Assembly (NCBI GenBank): GCA_036522155.1
Contig: DATDGI010000042.1
Location: forward strand, 1-22,515
Source: UBA9676 sp036522155
GTDB taxonomy: Bacteria > Actinomycetota > Actinomycetes > Streptosporangiales > Streptosporangiaceae
Reading direction: 5' to 3'
Length of the DNA: 22,515 bases
Positions 7,530 through 13,849 of the stretch are shown in pieces. The notes under the pieces were generated by a model. The model had not been told where the DNA came from. It did not search any database and worked only from the letters and a program-made list of their open reading frames with translations. The position numbers were made by a program, and so were the translations under genes. The stretch's first letter is position 1, and the number at the start of each line of letters is the position of its first letter.

Positions 7530-7784
7530 AATCCACAGATCCTGACCATTCCTCTGGTGCTTGTGCCGGTGCCCCACCCGCGCCGTCAGGCAGCACCACC
7601 GCGAACATCAGCCCGGCTCCGGGATCATCGTGCTGGAGAAGCGCCGGTGCCGGTCGAGGAGCTCGTCCTCGGTCTCCGGGCCGCCGAGGTGGGCGGTCAT
7701 CTCCGGCGTGTTCGCCTCCCGCAGGAGACTGAGACCGGCCTGCGTCCACCCCTCGAGCCGGACGGCCGGCGCATCATCGCCCAC
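7530..7784 (-). pseudogene. Frameshifted, truncated GNAT acetyltransferase relic
   Basis: From a GTG at 7784 the frame encodes VRLEGWTQAGLSLLREANTPEMTAHLGGPETEDELLDRHRRF, the N-terminus of a common actinobacterial GNAT acetyltransferase, then hits a stop at 7608. The next part of the family (DDPGAGLMFAVVLPDGAGG and a weak EEWSGSVDW) continues in another frame, so a frameshift lies near 7635-7645. The acetyl-CoA-binding region and C-terminus are missing, because the sequence runs directly into the methyltransferase start. The upstream side is cut off by the IS982 element, whose end is about 65 bases before the GTG. The gene cannot make an active enzyme. Confidence 0.7.
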
Positions 7785-7813
7785 TCCGGGGTGTGGGGCC
7801 GTGCCAGCGCCGA

Positions 7814-7842
7814 CGAGGGCCGATCCTTCCGGGCGGCCCTCG
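7814..7842. repeat. Hairpin next to the IS982 left end
   Basis: CGAGGGCCG at 7814-7822 and CGGCCCTCG at 7834-7842 form a perfect 9-base stem with an 11-base loop. It lies just outside the left inverted repeat of the IS982 element and upstream of the acetyltransferase relic. It could be an old terminator or simply an insertion target; no T-run follows on either strand. Confidence 0.5.
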
Positions 7843-7849
7843 GGTGGTC

Positions 7850-7871
7850 CTAGACGAGTTATGTCGAAGTC
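7850..7871 (+). repeat. IS982 left terminal inverted repeat
   Basis: The core GAGTTATGTCGA lies at 7856-7867, followed by a mismatch and GTC. It pairs with the right end in reverse orientation and lies 40 bases before the transposase GTG. Confidence 0.85.
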
Positions 7872-7910
7872 TGGCCGCGGGAAGGCGGCGAGGGTGTCCA
7901 AGATCCGGTT

Positions 7911-8804
7911 GTGCTGACCGACCTGGACACCCTCATCACCGCACTGTATGTGAAGATCGATGACAGCCTGCCGCGATGCCGGCGGCGGGGGCGGCCGCCG
8001 CGGCTGTCTGACGCCGAGCTGATCACGCTGGCCGTTGCCCAGGCGCTGCCGGGCATTGCCTCAGAGGCCCGCTGGCTGCGCATGGCCGCTGCCCGGCTGG
8101 GCGGGGCGTTCCCGTTTCTTCCGGGCCAGCCTGCCTATAACCGGCGGCTGCGTGCCGCCGGGCCGCTGATCGGCCAGATGATCCGGCTGCTGGCCCGCGG
8201 CACCGACCTGTGGCACGACGATGTGTGGCTGGCCGATTCCACCCCGGTGGAATGCGCCCGGTCCCGGGAGACGGTCAAGCGTTCTGGCCTGGCCGGCTGG
8301 GCCGCCTATGGTTACTGCGCCTCCCACTCCCGCTACTTTTGGGGGCTGCGGCTGCACCTGCTGTGCACCCCGGCCGGGCTGCCGGTCAGCTGGGCCCTGG
8401 CCAGCCCCAAAGTGGACGAGCGTGAGGTGCTGCGCGAGCTGCTGGCCCATGACACCAGCCTGATCGCCGGCCGGGCTGGCCAGACGATCATCGCTGACAA
8501 GGGCTACGTCTCCAGCGACCTGGACCGCTGCCTGCACCAGCAGGGCCTGCGGCTGCTGCGCCCCTCCTACCGCAACCAGCCGCCCCGCCCAGGGCAGGAG
8601 CTGCTGCGGCCCATCCGCCAGCTGATCGAGTCAGTCAATGACACCCTCAAGGGCCAGATGGCGCTGGAACAGCACGGCGGCCGCACCCCCGCCGGCGTCG
8701 CCGTGCGGATCAGCCAGCGCATCCTCGCCCTGACCGCCGCGATCTGGCACAACCGCGCCACCAGCCAGCCGATCACACGCTCCCTGATCGCCTTCGACCA
8801 CTGA
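7911..8804 (+). CDS. IS982-family DDE transposase
   Basis: A 297-residue transposase, full length for actinobacterial IS982 elements. The N-terminal part (residues 1-95) contains RRGRPPRLSDAELITLAVAQALPG and YNRRLRAAGPL, and the catalytic core follows. The three acidic residues are visible: Asp109 in WLADSTPV, Asp196 in IIADKGYV and Glu240 in QLIESVNDTLKGQ, with the family-typical YGYCASHSRYFWGLRLHLLCTP between the first two. The C-terminus LEQHGGRTPAGVAVRISQRILALTAAIWHN is also typical. Nothing is missing, so the enzyme could be active. The start is the GTG at 7911, inside the element. A frameshift-type second frame, seen in some IS families, is not needed here. Confidence 0.92.
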   Translation: MLTDLDTLITALYVKIDDSLPRCRRRGRPPRLSDAELITLAVAQALPGIASEARWLRMAAARLGGAFPFLPGQPAYNRRLRAAGPLIGQMIRLLARGTDLWHDDVWLADSTPVECARSRETVKRSGLAGWAAYGYCASHSRYFWGLRLHLLCTPAGLPVSWALASPKVDEREVLRELLAHDTSLIAGRAGQTIIADKGYVSSDLDRCLHQQGLRLLRPSYRNQPPRPGQELLRPIRQLIESVNDTLKGQMALEQHGGRTPAGVAVRISQRILALTAAIWHNRATSQPITRSLIAFDH

Positions 8805-8824
8805 CATCGACATAACTCATCCAG
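8803..8824 (-). repeat. IS982 right terminal inverted repeat
   Basis: The reverse complement of this stretch contains the same GAGTTATGTCGA core (8818-8807) as the left end. The repeat overlaps the transposase stop codon region. Confidence 0.85.
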
Positions 8825-9270
8825 TGAGGCTCCGCCTCGGACCGCCAAGCCAGTTGGCTGACCTGCGCAAATAGCGCACCGGCCGAACTTCGAGCAAGCT
8901 CACGCAGGGACCCGCGGTCAAGATCGGCCGACCACCGCCGCTCGCTGCGCCGAAGTCCGGCCGACGTATGCGGCCGGTCGTGCCACCCAAAGTGGCTGGT
9001 CAGGACTCTGCCTGCAGATGTGGGAGCGAGCGCCCTCGACAATACGCCGCCCGAAAACTTGACTCAAGTGTGCAGAAGTTGGGGACCAAGGAACCCTAGG
9101 TCATCCCGCGGCGAGCGCTGAGCGCCGGAGCGCACAGCCCTGAGCTGCCGGAAGCCCCGCGTGCCCGCTTTCCGGCCGCCAGGAGCGACATTCACCCGAT
9201 TCATCGGACGACAACTCACCAAGTCCGGCGCGATACTCGCAGGAAGCTCACGGAGACGAGGAGTACTGAC
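8825..9270. other. Non-coding or decayed stretch right of IS982
   Basis: In this 446-base gap I recognise no gene. Open frames exist on the minus strand (for example 8773-9042 and 9064-9618), but they read arginine-rich, family-free sequence and overlap the IS end or the next real gene. A short stem GAGGC-TCC-GCCTC lies at 8826-8838, next to the IS end. A weak promoter-like pair ACGACA-18-GATACT (9208-9237) lies upstream of the next gene. Confidence 0.45.
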
Positions 9271-9666
9271 ATGACCGAGACCGGGGAATTGCCAGGACCG
9301 GACCAGCCGGTCAGCTTCGCCACGCACATCAGGCCGTTGTTCCGCGAGCGGGACCGGGGGGCCATGAGCTGGGCATTCGACCTGGGCTCCTACGACGATG
9401 TGCGCACACAGGCGGAGACAATCCTGGGCCGGCTCGCCGCCGGGGAGATGCCCTGTGACGGCGCCTGGCCCGCCGAAAGGGTCGAGGTCTTCCGCCAATG
9501 GGCGCGGACCGGGATGCAGCCGTGCCCCGGGCCGCCGGCAGGCAACTTCCGCCATGGCGTGATGCCCACCGCGCCTGCCCGGCGGCGGCCGTCTCGGACC
9601 CCGCCGGCTACCTGGCACTGCCTGGGTTGGCCCGCATCCGGATCAACCGTACGCACTGGTGACTGA
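9271..9666 (+). CDS. Small conserved protein of unknown function, tail possibly frameshifted
   Basis: A 131-residue open frame. Residues 10-85 (VSFATHIRPLFRERDRGAMSWAFDLGSYDDVRTQAETILGRLAAGEMPCDGAWPAERVEVFRQWARTGM) resemble a small actinobacterial domain that I know as a stand-alone protein or as a domain attached to oxidoreductase-type proteins; its role is not established. The ATG has a good GAGGAG site, and a weak ACGACA/GATACT promoter-like pair lies 35-60 bases upstream. The last 45 residues are proline/arginine-rich and unlike the domain. In another frame the same DNA (about 9593-9652) reads DPAGYLALPGLARIRINRTHW and then stops, so the original C-terminus may have been lost through a frameshift. 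The domain part is confident; the stated 3' end is less so. Confidence 0.65.
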   Translation: MTETGELPGPDQPVSFATHIRPLFRERDRGAMSWAFDLGSYDDVRTQAETILGRLAAGEMPCDGAWPAERVEVFRQWARTGMQPCPGPPAGNFRHGVMPTAPARRRPSRTPPATWHCLGWPASGSTVRTGD

Positions 9667-9789
9667 TCGCCGTTTCCGGGCCTTGGCCGGCTCGGGCGCG
9701 ACGGGGCGATCGGGCCCGGCCCGGTTGCCGATTTTGCCTGATCTTGCGAGCGCTCTCGGCGGCATGCGCGGAAGCGTGAAGTCGGTGGC

Positions 9790-10191
9790 TCAGGGCGCTG
9801 GGCGCAGTACCTCGATGTGACACCGTGGGCCCGTGGCTCGTGCCAGCCTCCCGTCACCGGTGAGCAAGGTCACCTCCAGCGCCTCAGCGAGCGCGACGTA
9901 TGACGCGTCGTAGATCGTCAGGTTGTCGCGAAGTTCCCAGCAGCGGGCCAGCAGAGCGCGGTGGGGTGCCCGCCGCAGCGGCAGTGCGGTCAAGTCAGCC
10001 AGGGCCAGCGCGGCCCGGCGGGCATCCATGACGCCGTCGCGCTCCTGCCGCCGCCAGACCGAGGTGACCTCGAGATCGACCAGTTCGGGGGCGGTCAGCC
10101 GCTCCCCGCGCAGGCGGGCACGTGCATGATCGCCGTCTTGGCCGTCGTCGGCGAGCGCGACGGCCAAGACGCTGGCGTCAACGGCGATCAC
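9790..10191 (-). CDS. vapC: VapC-type PIN-domain ribonuclease toxin
   Basis: A 133-residue PIN-domain protein, normal for VapC. The acidic metal-binding residues are visible: Asp5 in MIAVDAS, Glu41 in ELVDLEV, Asp95 in TIYDASYVALAEAL and Asp113 in LLTGDGRLA. VapC toxins cut specific RNAs (tRNA or rRNA) in the cytoplasm when freed from the antitoxin; the target of this one is unknown. The GTG start lies inside the end of vapB (14-base overlap), so the two genes are co-transcribed and probably translationally coupled, antitoxin first. A chromosomal addiction or phage-defence role is possible but not shown by the sequence. Confidence 0.9.
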   Translation of the reverse strand: MIAVDASVLAVALADDGQDGDHARARLRGERLTAPELVDLEVTSVWRRQERDGVMDARRAALALADLTALPLRRAPHRALLARCWELRDNLTIYDASYVALAEALEVTLLTGDGRLARATGPRCHIEVLRPAP

Positions 10192-10408
10192 GGTCGGCGC
10201 GCAGAGTCGATACCGCTGTCTTTAGTGGCACTGAACCGCCGGAGCGGCCACCCGCTCGGTCCAGGACCTCCTCCAGGGTTGGCTCGCTTGCTTCCTCGAT
10301 CAGCCGGGTGCGCAAGTACTCCTGGAGGGACTGGTGCGCGGCGGCCGCACGCTGGCGCAAGACAGCATGGGTCTGTTCTGGGACATCTTTGATCTGCACA
10401 CTGGGCAT
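10178..10408 (-). CDS. vapB: VapB/FitA-like ribbon-helix-helix antitoxin
   Basis: A 76-residue antitoxin. The N-terminus PSVQIKDVPEQTHAVLRQRAAAAHQSLQEYLRTRLIEEA is the FitA-like ribbon-helix-helix DNA-binding domain. The rest (about 45-76) is the flexible segment that wraps the toxin. It lies directly before vapC with a 14-base overlap. Antitoxins of this kind repress their own operon together with the toxin, and a matching promoter and inverted repeat are visible right upstream. The ATG at 10408 sits seven bases after a -10-like hexamer, so the mRNA is probably leaderless; no ribosome-binding site is seen. Confidence 0.9.
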   Translation of the reverse strand: MPSVQIKDVPEQTHAVLRQRAAAAHQSLQEYLRTRLIEEASEPTLEEVLDRAGGRSGGSVPLKTAVSTLRADRDRR

Positions 10409-10443
10409 GGCGCCATTATGGCGCTAGAAGCGCCAGTTCACAA
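10408..10443 (-). promoter_or_regulatory. vapBC promoter with overlapping operator, leaderless
   Basis: On the minus strand a -35-like TTGTGA (10443-10438) is followed after 17 bases by a -10-like CATAAT (10420-10415), and the ATG of vapB begins seven bases after that. Within the spacer is a perfect inverted repeat TGGCGCT-TCT-AGCGCCA (10435-10419), and the palindrome TGGCGCCA (10415-10408) covers the start codon. Binding of VapBC to one or both would block the promoter, as is usual for this family. All elements are seen directly; the regulation is inferred. Confidence 0.65.
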
Positions 10444-10618
10444 CCGCGTTGCCGTCGGCAGAGCCCGGCGTCGGTCAGCCATGCGACCGGCCCGCGGCCC
10501 GCAGATCACCCGGTTGGGCGAAGCACAGGCAGCCACCCCCGGCGACGCACTCGAACGATGGCTGCAGCGCGCCGGCGTGTCCCCCGCGGCCAGCCGCCTG
10601 GTCGTGCCGTCCGGTTCG

Positions 10619-10948
10619 CTACCCGAACTGCTCCGGACCGCGCTCGCGCCACTCAGGCCCGCGCTCGATACGGCCGAAAGGCGGGCGCCGGCCCGCCAGG
10701 AGCGCACCGGCGAGGGGGGCGCTGAACGGCAGGAGCCAGCTCAGCGTGGTTGACATGTCCGGGGCCCTGCTCTCAGCGGCGATCACCAGCGGCCAGCACC
10801 AGGCCACCAGGGCGGGCAGGGCGTGCTGGAACTTCGGTGCCGCACCGGGAGCTGACCTGATCCGGCGCAGCGCGAGCCGGGTGAGATGCACACTCCAGGC
10901 AATCAGGCCGGTGAAGACGAGCAGGCCCGGGACGGCCCCGTCGATCAT
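10619..10948 (-). CDS. Small membrane protein of unknown function
   Basis: A 109-residue frame with strong G/C bias at third positions. Hydrophobic segments are at about 7-27 (PGLLVFTGLIAWSVHLTRLAL), 44-58 (LPALVAWCWPLVIAA) and 68-86 (LSWLLPFSAPLAGALLAG), and a charged C-terminal tail follows, so three membrane passes are likely. I do not recognise a family. It is read in the same direction as the fasciclin gene, 39 bases downstream of that gene's stop, so it may belong to the same transcription unit. An opposing frame with good codon bias (from the ATG at 10481) overlaps its 3' end, so the assignment is moderate. Confidence 0.5.
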   Translation of the reverse strand: MIDGAVPGLLVFTGLIAWSVHLTRLALRRIRSAPGAAPKFQHALPALVAWCWPLVIAAESRAPDMSTTLSWLLPFSAPLAGALLAGRRPPFGRIERGPEWRERGPEQFG

Positions 10949-10987
10949 GCGTCAAGTATGCCTTCGCCGCCCCGGGCCCGGTCTGCC

Positions 10988-11629
10988 TCAGTGGGCGGGT
11001 ATCAGGACCTTGCTGATCACGTAGACGGTGGCGTTCGCGGTCTGGATGTTGCCGCAGATCACGTCGGCGTTGTTCACCTCGTAGACCGCGCCCATCTTCG
11101 CCCCCTTCAGGGTGCCACCGGCCAGGGTGGTGAACGTCATCCCGCTGGCCAGCTCCGCGGGCGTCACCCGCCCACTGACGACGTGGTACTTGAGGATGCG
11201 GGCCAGCTCGGCTGGGGTGTGCATCATGGCCATCTGCGCGTCCGGGATCTTGCTGAACGCGCTGTTGGCCGGGGCGAAGACGGTGAAGGCGTGCATGGTG
11301 TTCAGGTCACCGGTCAGGCCCGCGGTCTTGACGTCGGCGGCGAACGTCGTCAGCAGCGGGTTGTGTGCCGCCGCGGTGACCACCGGATCCATGCTCATGC
11401 CGTGGAAGCTGCCCATGCCACTGGCGGGCACCATGCCGCAGTCTGGCCCGAACGTGGCCGAGGCAGCACTGGCGGACGCGGTCGCCGAGTGCGAGGGCAT
11501 GGCGTGATGGGTGGCGGTGGCCCCCGTCGCTGAGGAACTGCTGCTGCCGCATCCGGCGGCCAGCAGCGCCATCACCCCGGCGAGCACGGCAACGGCACTA
11601 CGGCCCCCCGCGGCAGCATCGTTTCGCAT
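10988..11629 (-). CDS. Fasciclin (FAS1) domain lipoprotein, MPT83-like
   Basis: A 213-residue secreted lipoprotein. A signal peptide with hydrophobic core AVAVLAGVMALLAAGC leads to a lipidated Cys27. A serine/alanine/histidine linker follows and then one FAS1 domain from about residue 75: DPVVTAAAHNPLLTTFAADVKTAGL, HAFTVFAPANSAFSKIP, and ILKYHVVSGRVTPAEL close to the end motif ATVYVISKVLIPAH. FAS1 domains mediate adhesion or matrix contact on the cell surface. In mycobacteria the homologues MPT70/MPT83 are controlled by SigK. The open frame extends back to 11833, but the ATG at 11629 is the true start because the signal peptide begins there and GGGAGA precedes it. The sigma factor gene is divergent, and a SigK-like -10 (CCGAAT) lies 50 bases upstream. 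Confidence 0.9.
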   Translation of the reverse strand: MRNDAAAGGRSAVAVLAGVMALLAAGCGSSSSSATGATATHHAMPSHSATASASAASATFGPDCGMVPASGMGSFHGMSMDPVVTAAAHNPLLTTFAADVKTAGLTGDLNTMHAFTVFAPANSAFSKIPDAQMAMMHTPAELARILKYHVVSGRVTPAELASGMTFTTLAGGTLKGAKMGAVYEVNNADVICGNIQTANATVYVISKVLIPAH

Positions 11630-11679
11630 GGTTTCTCCCGTTCCCCGGATGGATGCCTGATGGATTCTCACGCCAGGAG

Positions 11680-11707
11680 ATTCGGCACCGGCGCGGCTGT
11701 TTATTGG
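11680..11707 (-). promoter_or_regulatory. Candidate SigK promoter of the fasciclin gene
   Basis: On the minus strand CCAATA (11707-11702) and CCGAAT (11685-11680) are separated by 16 bases, with the fasciclin ATG 50 bases further on. The -10 equals the mycobacterial SigK consensus CCGAAT; the -35 shares CCA with the consensus CCATCC. This is inferred from the consensus and the gene context. Confidence 0.45.
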
Positions 11708-11736
11708 TCCCGGCGCGGCGGGCGGCGGCACGACGA

Positions 11737-11764
11737 CCAAGACAGAGCGCGGCGGGCGACGAAT
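11737..11764 (+). promoter_or_regulatory. Candidate SigK-type autoregulatory promoter of sigK
   Basis: CCAAGA (11737-11742) and ACGAAT (11759-11764) are again separated by 16 bases, mirroring the opposite promoter. A transcript would begin around 11771, close to the ATG at 11772, suggesting a leaderless mRNA starting at MEMGLG. The -35 matches the consensus only in CCA. Confidence 0.35.
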
Positions 11765-11765
11765 C

Positions 11766-12368
11766 ATGAACATGGAGATGGGGCTGGGCCGGGGCAGTGT
11801 GCCAGCCGCCGGCCTGCCGGCCATGGCCAGCACCGGGCTGGCCGGCCTGCTCGCTCAGGTCGCCCAGGGCGACCCGGTCGCGTTCGAGGCCGTGTATGAC
11901 CAGGTGGCGGCGCCGGTGTTCGGCACCGTCCGCGGAGTGGTCCGCGACCCGTCGCTGTCGGAGGAGGTCACCCAGGAGGTCCTGGTCGAGGTGTGGCGGG
12001 CCGCGTCCCGCTTCGATCCGGGCAAGGGCAGCGCGATGGCGTGGGTGGTCACCATCGCGCACCGCCGCGCGGTCGACCGGGTCCGGTCCGAGCAGCGGTC
12101 AGCAGAACGTAACCGCCGGGCCGCGACCGCCCTGATCGCCTATGACGACGTGGCCGAGACCGTGCAGGGCAACCTGGACCGCGAGCGGGTCCGGTGCTGC
12201 CTGGGGACGCTGACCCAGTTGCAGCGCCAGGCGGTCACCCTGGCCTACTACGGCGGCTACACCTACCGGGAGGTCGCCGCGCTGCTCGGGGTGCCGGCCG
12301 GCACGGTGAACACCCGGATGCGTGACGGCCTGATCCGGCTCAGGGACTGCCTGGGGGTGGCGCGGTGA
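11766..12368 (+). CDS. sigK: ECF RNA polymerase sigma factor, SigK-like
   Basis: A 200-residue extracytoplasmic-function sigma factor. Region 2 (about 38-110) is AFEAVYDQVAAPVFGTVRGVVRDPSLSEEVTQEVLVEVWRAASRFDPGKGSAMAWVVTIAHRRAVDRVRSEQ. Region 4 (about 145-195) is LTQLQRQAVTLAYYGGYTYREVAALLGVPAGTVNTRMRDGLIRLRDCL, with the recognition helix in TVNTRMRDG. The FDPGKGSAMAWV segment and the anti-sigma partner point to the SigK/ECF19 group. In mycobacteria SigK directs transcription of fasciclin lipoproteins, and here such a gene is divergent next door. The first ATG (11766) has no ribosome-binding site; ATGs at 11772 and 11778 are alternatives. The stop overlaps the anti-sigma start. Confidence 0.88.
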   Translation: MNMEMGLGRGSVPAAGLPAMASTGLAGLLAQVAQGDPVAFEAVYDQVAAPVFGTVRGVVRDPSLSEEVTQEVLVEVWRAASRFDPGKGSAMAWVVTIAHRRAVDRVRSEQRSAERNRRAATALIAYDDVAETVQGNLDRERVRCCLGTLTQLQRQAVTLAYYGGYTYREVAALLGVPAGTVNTRMRDGLIRLRDCLGVAR

Positions 12369-13147
12369 GAAGCAGGCAGCCCGAACCGCACACCCTGGCG
12401 GGCGCCTACGCGGCCGACGCCCTCGACGGCCCGGACCGGGCCCGGTTCGAGCGGCACCTGGCCCGCTGCCAGGAATGCACCCGTGAGGTCAGCGGCCTGC
12501 GCGAGACCACCGTGCGGCTCGCGGCCGCCGCGGCGGCACCGCCTCCGGCCACATTCAAGGAACGGGTCCTGGCCGAAGCGGGGCGCACCCGCCAGCTGCC
12601 GCCGGTGACCCGCGGCTCGCATGCGCCCCGGACGGGCCGGGCGGGCATCGCCGGCCCGGGGCCGGCCCGGGTGCGCGGCCGGGTGCGGGCGGGCTGGCCG
12701 CGCCTGCGGCTCGCGCTCGGGCTGGCCGGGATCATCATGCTGGCGGCCGCGGCCATCTGGGTCGGCGGGGTGCGGCTTTCGCCACCGGCCCAGCAGCCAG
12801 CCGGCTCGATGATCGCCGCGGTCCTGACCGCCCCCGATGCGACCATCATCAGCGCCCCGGCCCGGACCGGCGGCACCGCCACCGTGGTCATGTCCGGCCG
12901 CGAGCACATGCTCGTCTTCGCCGCCGCTGGACTGCCGTCCCTGCCTGCGTCGCGGTGCTACGAGCTGTGGCTGATGGGGCAGGGCCGGGACCGGGACGCC
13001 GGCCTGCTCCCCATGCCGCGGCACGACATGATCGGCCCGGTGCTCGCATCCGGGCTGCGCCCCGGGGACCGGCTGGGCCTGACCGTGGAACCCTCGGGCG
13101 GCTCAGCCCGCCCGACCTCGGGGATGATCCTGGAGGTCGTGCTCTAA
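12365..13147 (+). CDS. rskA: Membrane anti-sigma factor, RskA-like
   Basis: A 260-residue membrane protein partnered with the sigma factor. Residues 1-50 form the cytoplasmic anti-sigma domain with the zinc motif His31-x3-Cys35-x2-Cys38 (RHLARCQEC). A basic linker and one membrane span follow at about 113-136 (LRLALGLAGIIMLAAAAIWVGG). The extracytoplasmic RskA domain (about 140-260) ends in RCYELWLMGQGRDRDAG and GDRLGLTVEPSGGSARPTSGMILEVVL. It should hold SigK inactive at the membrane until regulated proteolysis releases it, as for mycobacterial RskA. Mycobacterial RskA is not a classical zinc protein, so the intact HxxxCxxC here may add a thiol/redox input, which is inference. The GTG start overlaps the sigK stop (GTGA), implying coupled translation in fixed ratio. 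Confidence 0.9.
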   Translation: MRSRQPEPHTLAGAYAADALDGPDRARFERHLARCQECTREVSGLRETTVRLAAAAAAPPPATFKERVLAEAGRTRQLPPVTRGSHAPRTGRAGIAGPGPARVRGRVRAGWPRLRLALGLAGIIMLAAAAIWVGGVRLSPPAQQPAGSMIAAVLTAPDATIISAPARTGGTATVVMSGREHMLVFAAAGLPSLPASRCYELWLMGQGRDRDAGLLPMPRHDMIGPVLASGLRPGDRLGLTVEPSGGSARPTSGMILEVVL

Positions 13148-13198
13148 CCGGCTCCCGCGGGCAGACCCGGGTGCAGGCCGCTACTTGCTGAGCGACCC

Positions 13199-13681
13199 TC
13201 AGAATGTCGTGTTCTTGCCGCCGAGGATGCGGACGATGTGCCCAGGGCCCGAACTCAGGCCACCGCTGTCAGAGGCAACGGCCCACAGATGCCCGACCGC
13301 CAGCTGGTAGTAGCCAACGACGACGCTGGAGTTCACCCCGATCTCGTTCTGGTGCAGCCACACGTTCTCCCTGGCCTTCGAGGCGAAGGTGACGATGACA
13401 ATGTTCAGGCTGGCGTCGGTCCCGTTCGAGCATGGGCCGCCGGTGGCATCTACGTACTGCACGGTGTCGCTGGCCCATTGGGGGTCTGGGTCGGCGTGGG
13501 CCACCCGGCAGCCGAGCTTGGCCGCAAGCGCGCCCGCCTTGGGCGGCCCGGCGGGATGAGAAGGAGAGCTGCCACAGCCCGCGAGCACCGCGGCCACACC
13601 GATCGCGGCCGTGGCCACGCTGCTCTTCGTTCCGGGGCGTGGCCCTGGCCGGCTGGCCCGGCGATGCGTCGGCTCGATCAT
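13199..13681 (-). CDS. Putative lipoprotein of unknown function
   Basis: A 160-residue protein with a long basic N-terminus, a hydrophobic stretch (about 22-35) and the lipobox LAGC ending at Cys36. A small-residue linker follows and then a compact domain of about 110 residues that I cannot assign to a family. It contains two cysteines (about 58 and 84) that could form a disulphide outside the membrane, and a central block SLNIVIVTFASKARENVWLHQNE. The start is the ATG at 13681. It converges with the anti-sigma gene (51-base gap). A surface or periplasm-like location is likely; the function is unknown. The methyltransferase gene lies upstream on the same strand with a 168-base gap. Confidence 0.75.
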   Translation of the reverse strand: MIEPTHRRASRPGPRPGTKSSVATAAIGVAAVLAGCGSSPSHPAGPPKAGALAAKLGCRVAHADPDPQWASDTVQYVDATGGPCSNGTDASLNIVIVTFASKARENVWLHQNEIGVNSSVVVGYYQLAVGHLWAVASDSGGLSSGPGHIVRILGGKNTTF

Positions 13682-13849
13682 GGTCGCACCCCGTCATGAG
13701 ATGTCGGGCGGCACCCGAAGGCGGTACGGCTTCACCCGATATTTGGTCATTTTTGGGAAGAGTGCCGCGCGTGCACCACTAGGCACAATAGCGGGGCGGT
13801 GGCACACGCGGCCCCAGTTACGGGCCGGGCTATCGGGTGGGGAACCAGC

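Larger units (their letters stand above)
7850..8824 (+). mobile_element. IS982-family insertion sequence, about 975 bases
   Basis: The element is bounded by imperfect inverted repeats: left end 7850-7871 and right end 8824-8803 match at 19 of 22 positions, sharing the core GAGTTATGTCGA. It carries one transposase gene filling almost its whole length, as expected for the family. I could not find a convincing target-site duplication at the flanks, so the exact ends may differ by a few bases or the insertion may be old. It has separated the acetyltransferase relic from whatever lay upstream. Confidence 0.85.

Noticed and set aside
8773..9042. 89-residue minus-strand frame across the IS982 right end
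   Set aside because: It starts outside and ends inside the IS, with no family features.
9059..9100. TTGACT as a -35 element
   Set aside because: No -10-like hexamer lies at 16-18 bases.
11641..11685. GGATGG and ATTCGG (reverse complements of SigK -35 and -10) as one promoter
   Set aside because: On the minus strand the -10 would precede the -35, so the order is wrong; CCAATA upstream of CCGAAT is used instead.
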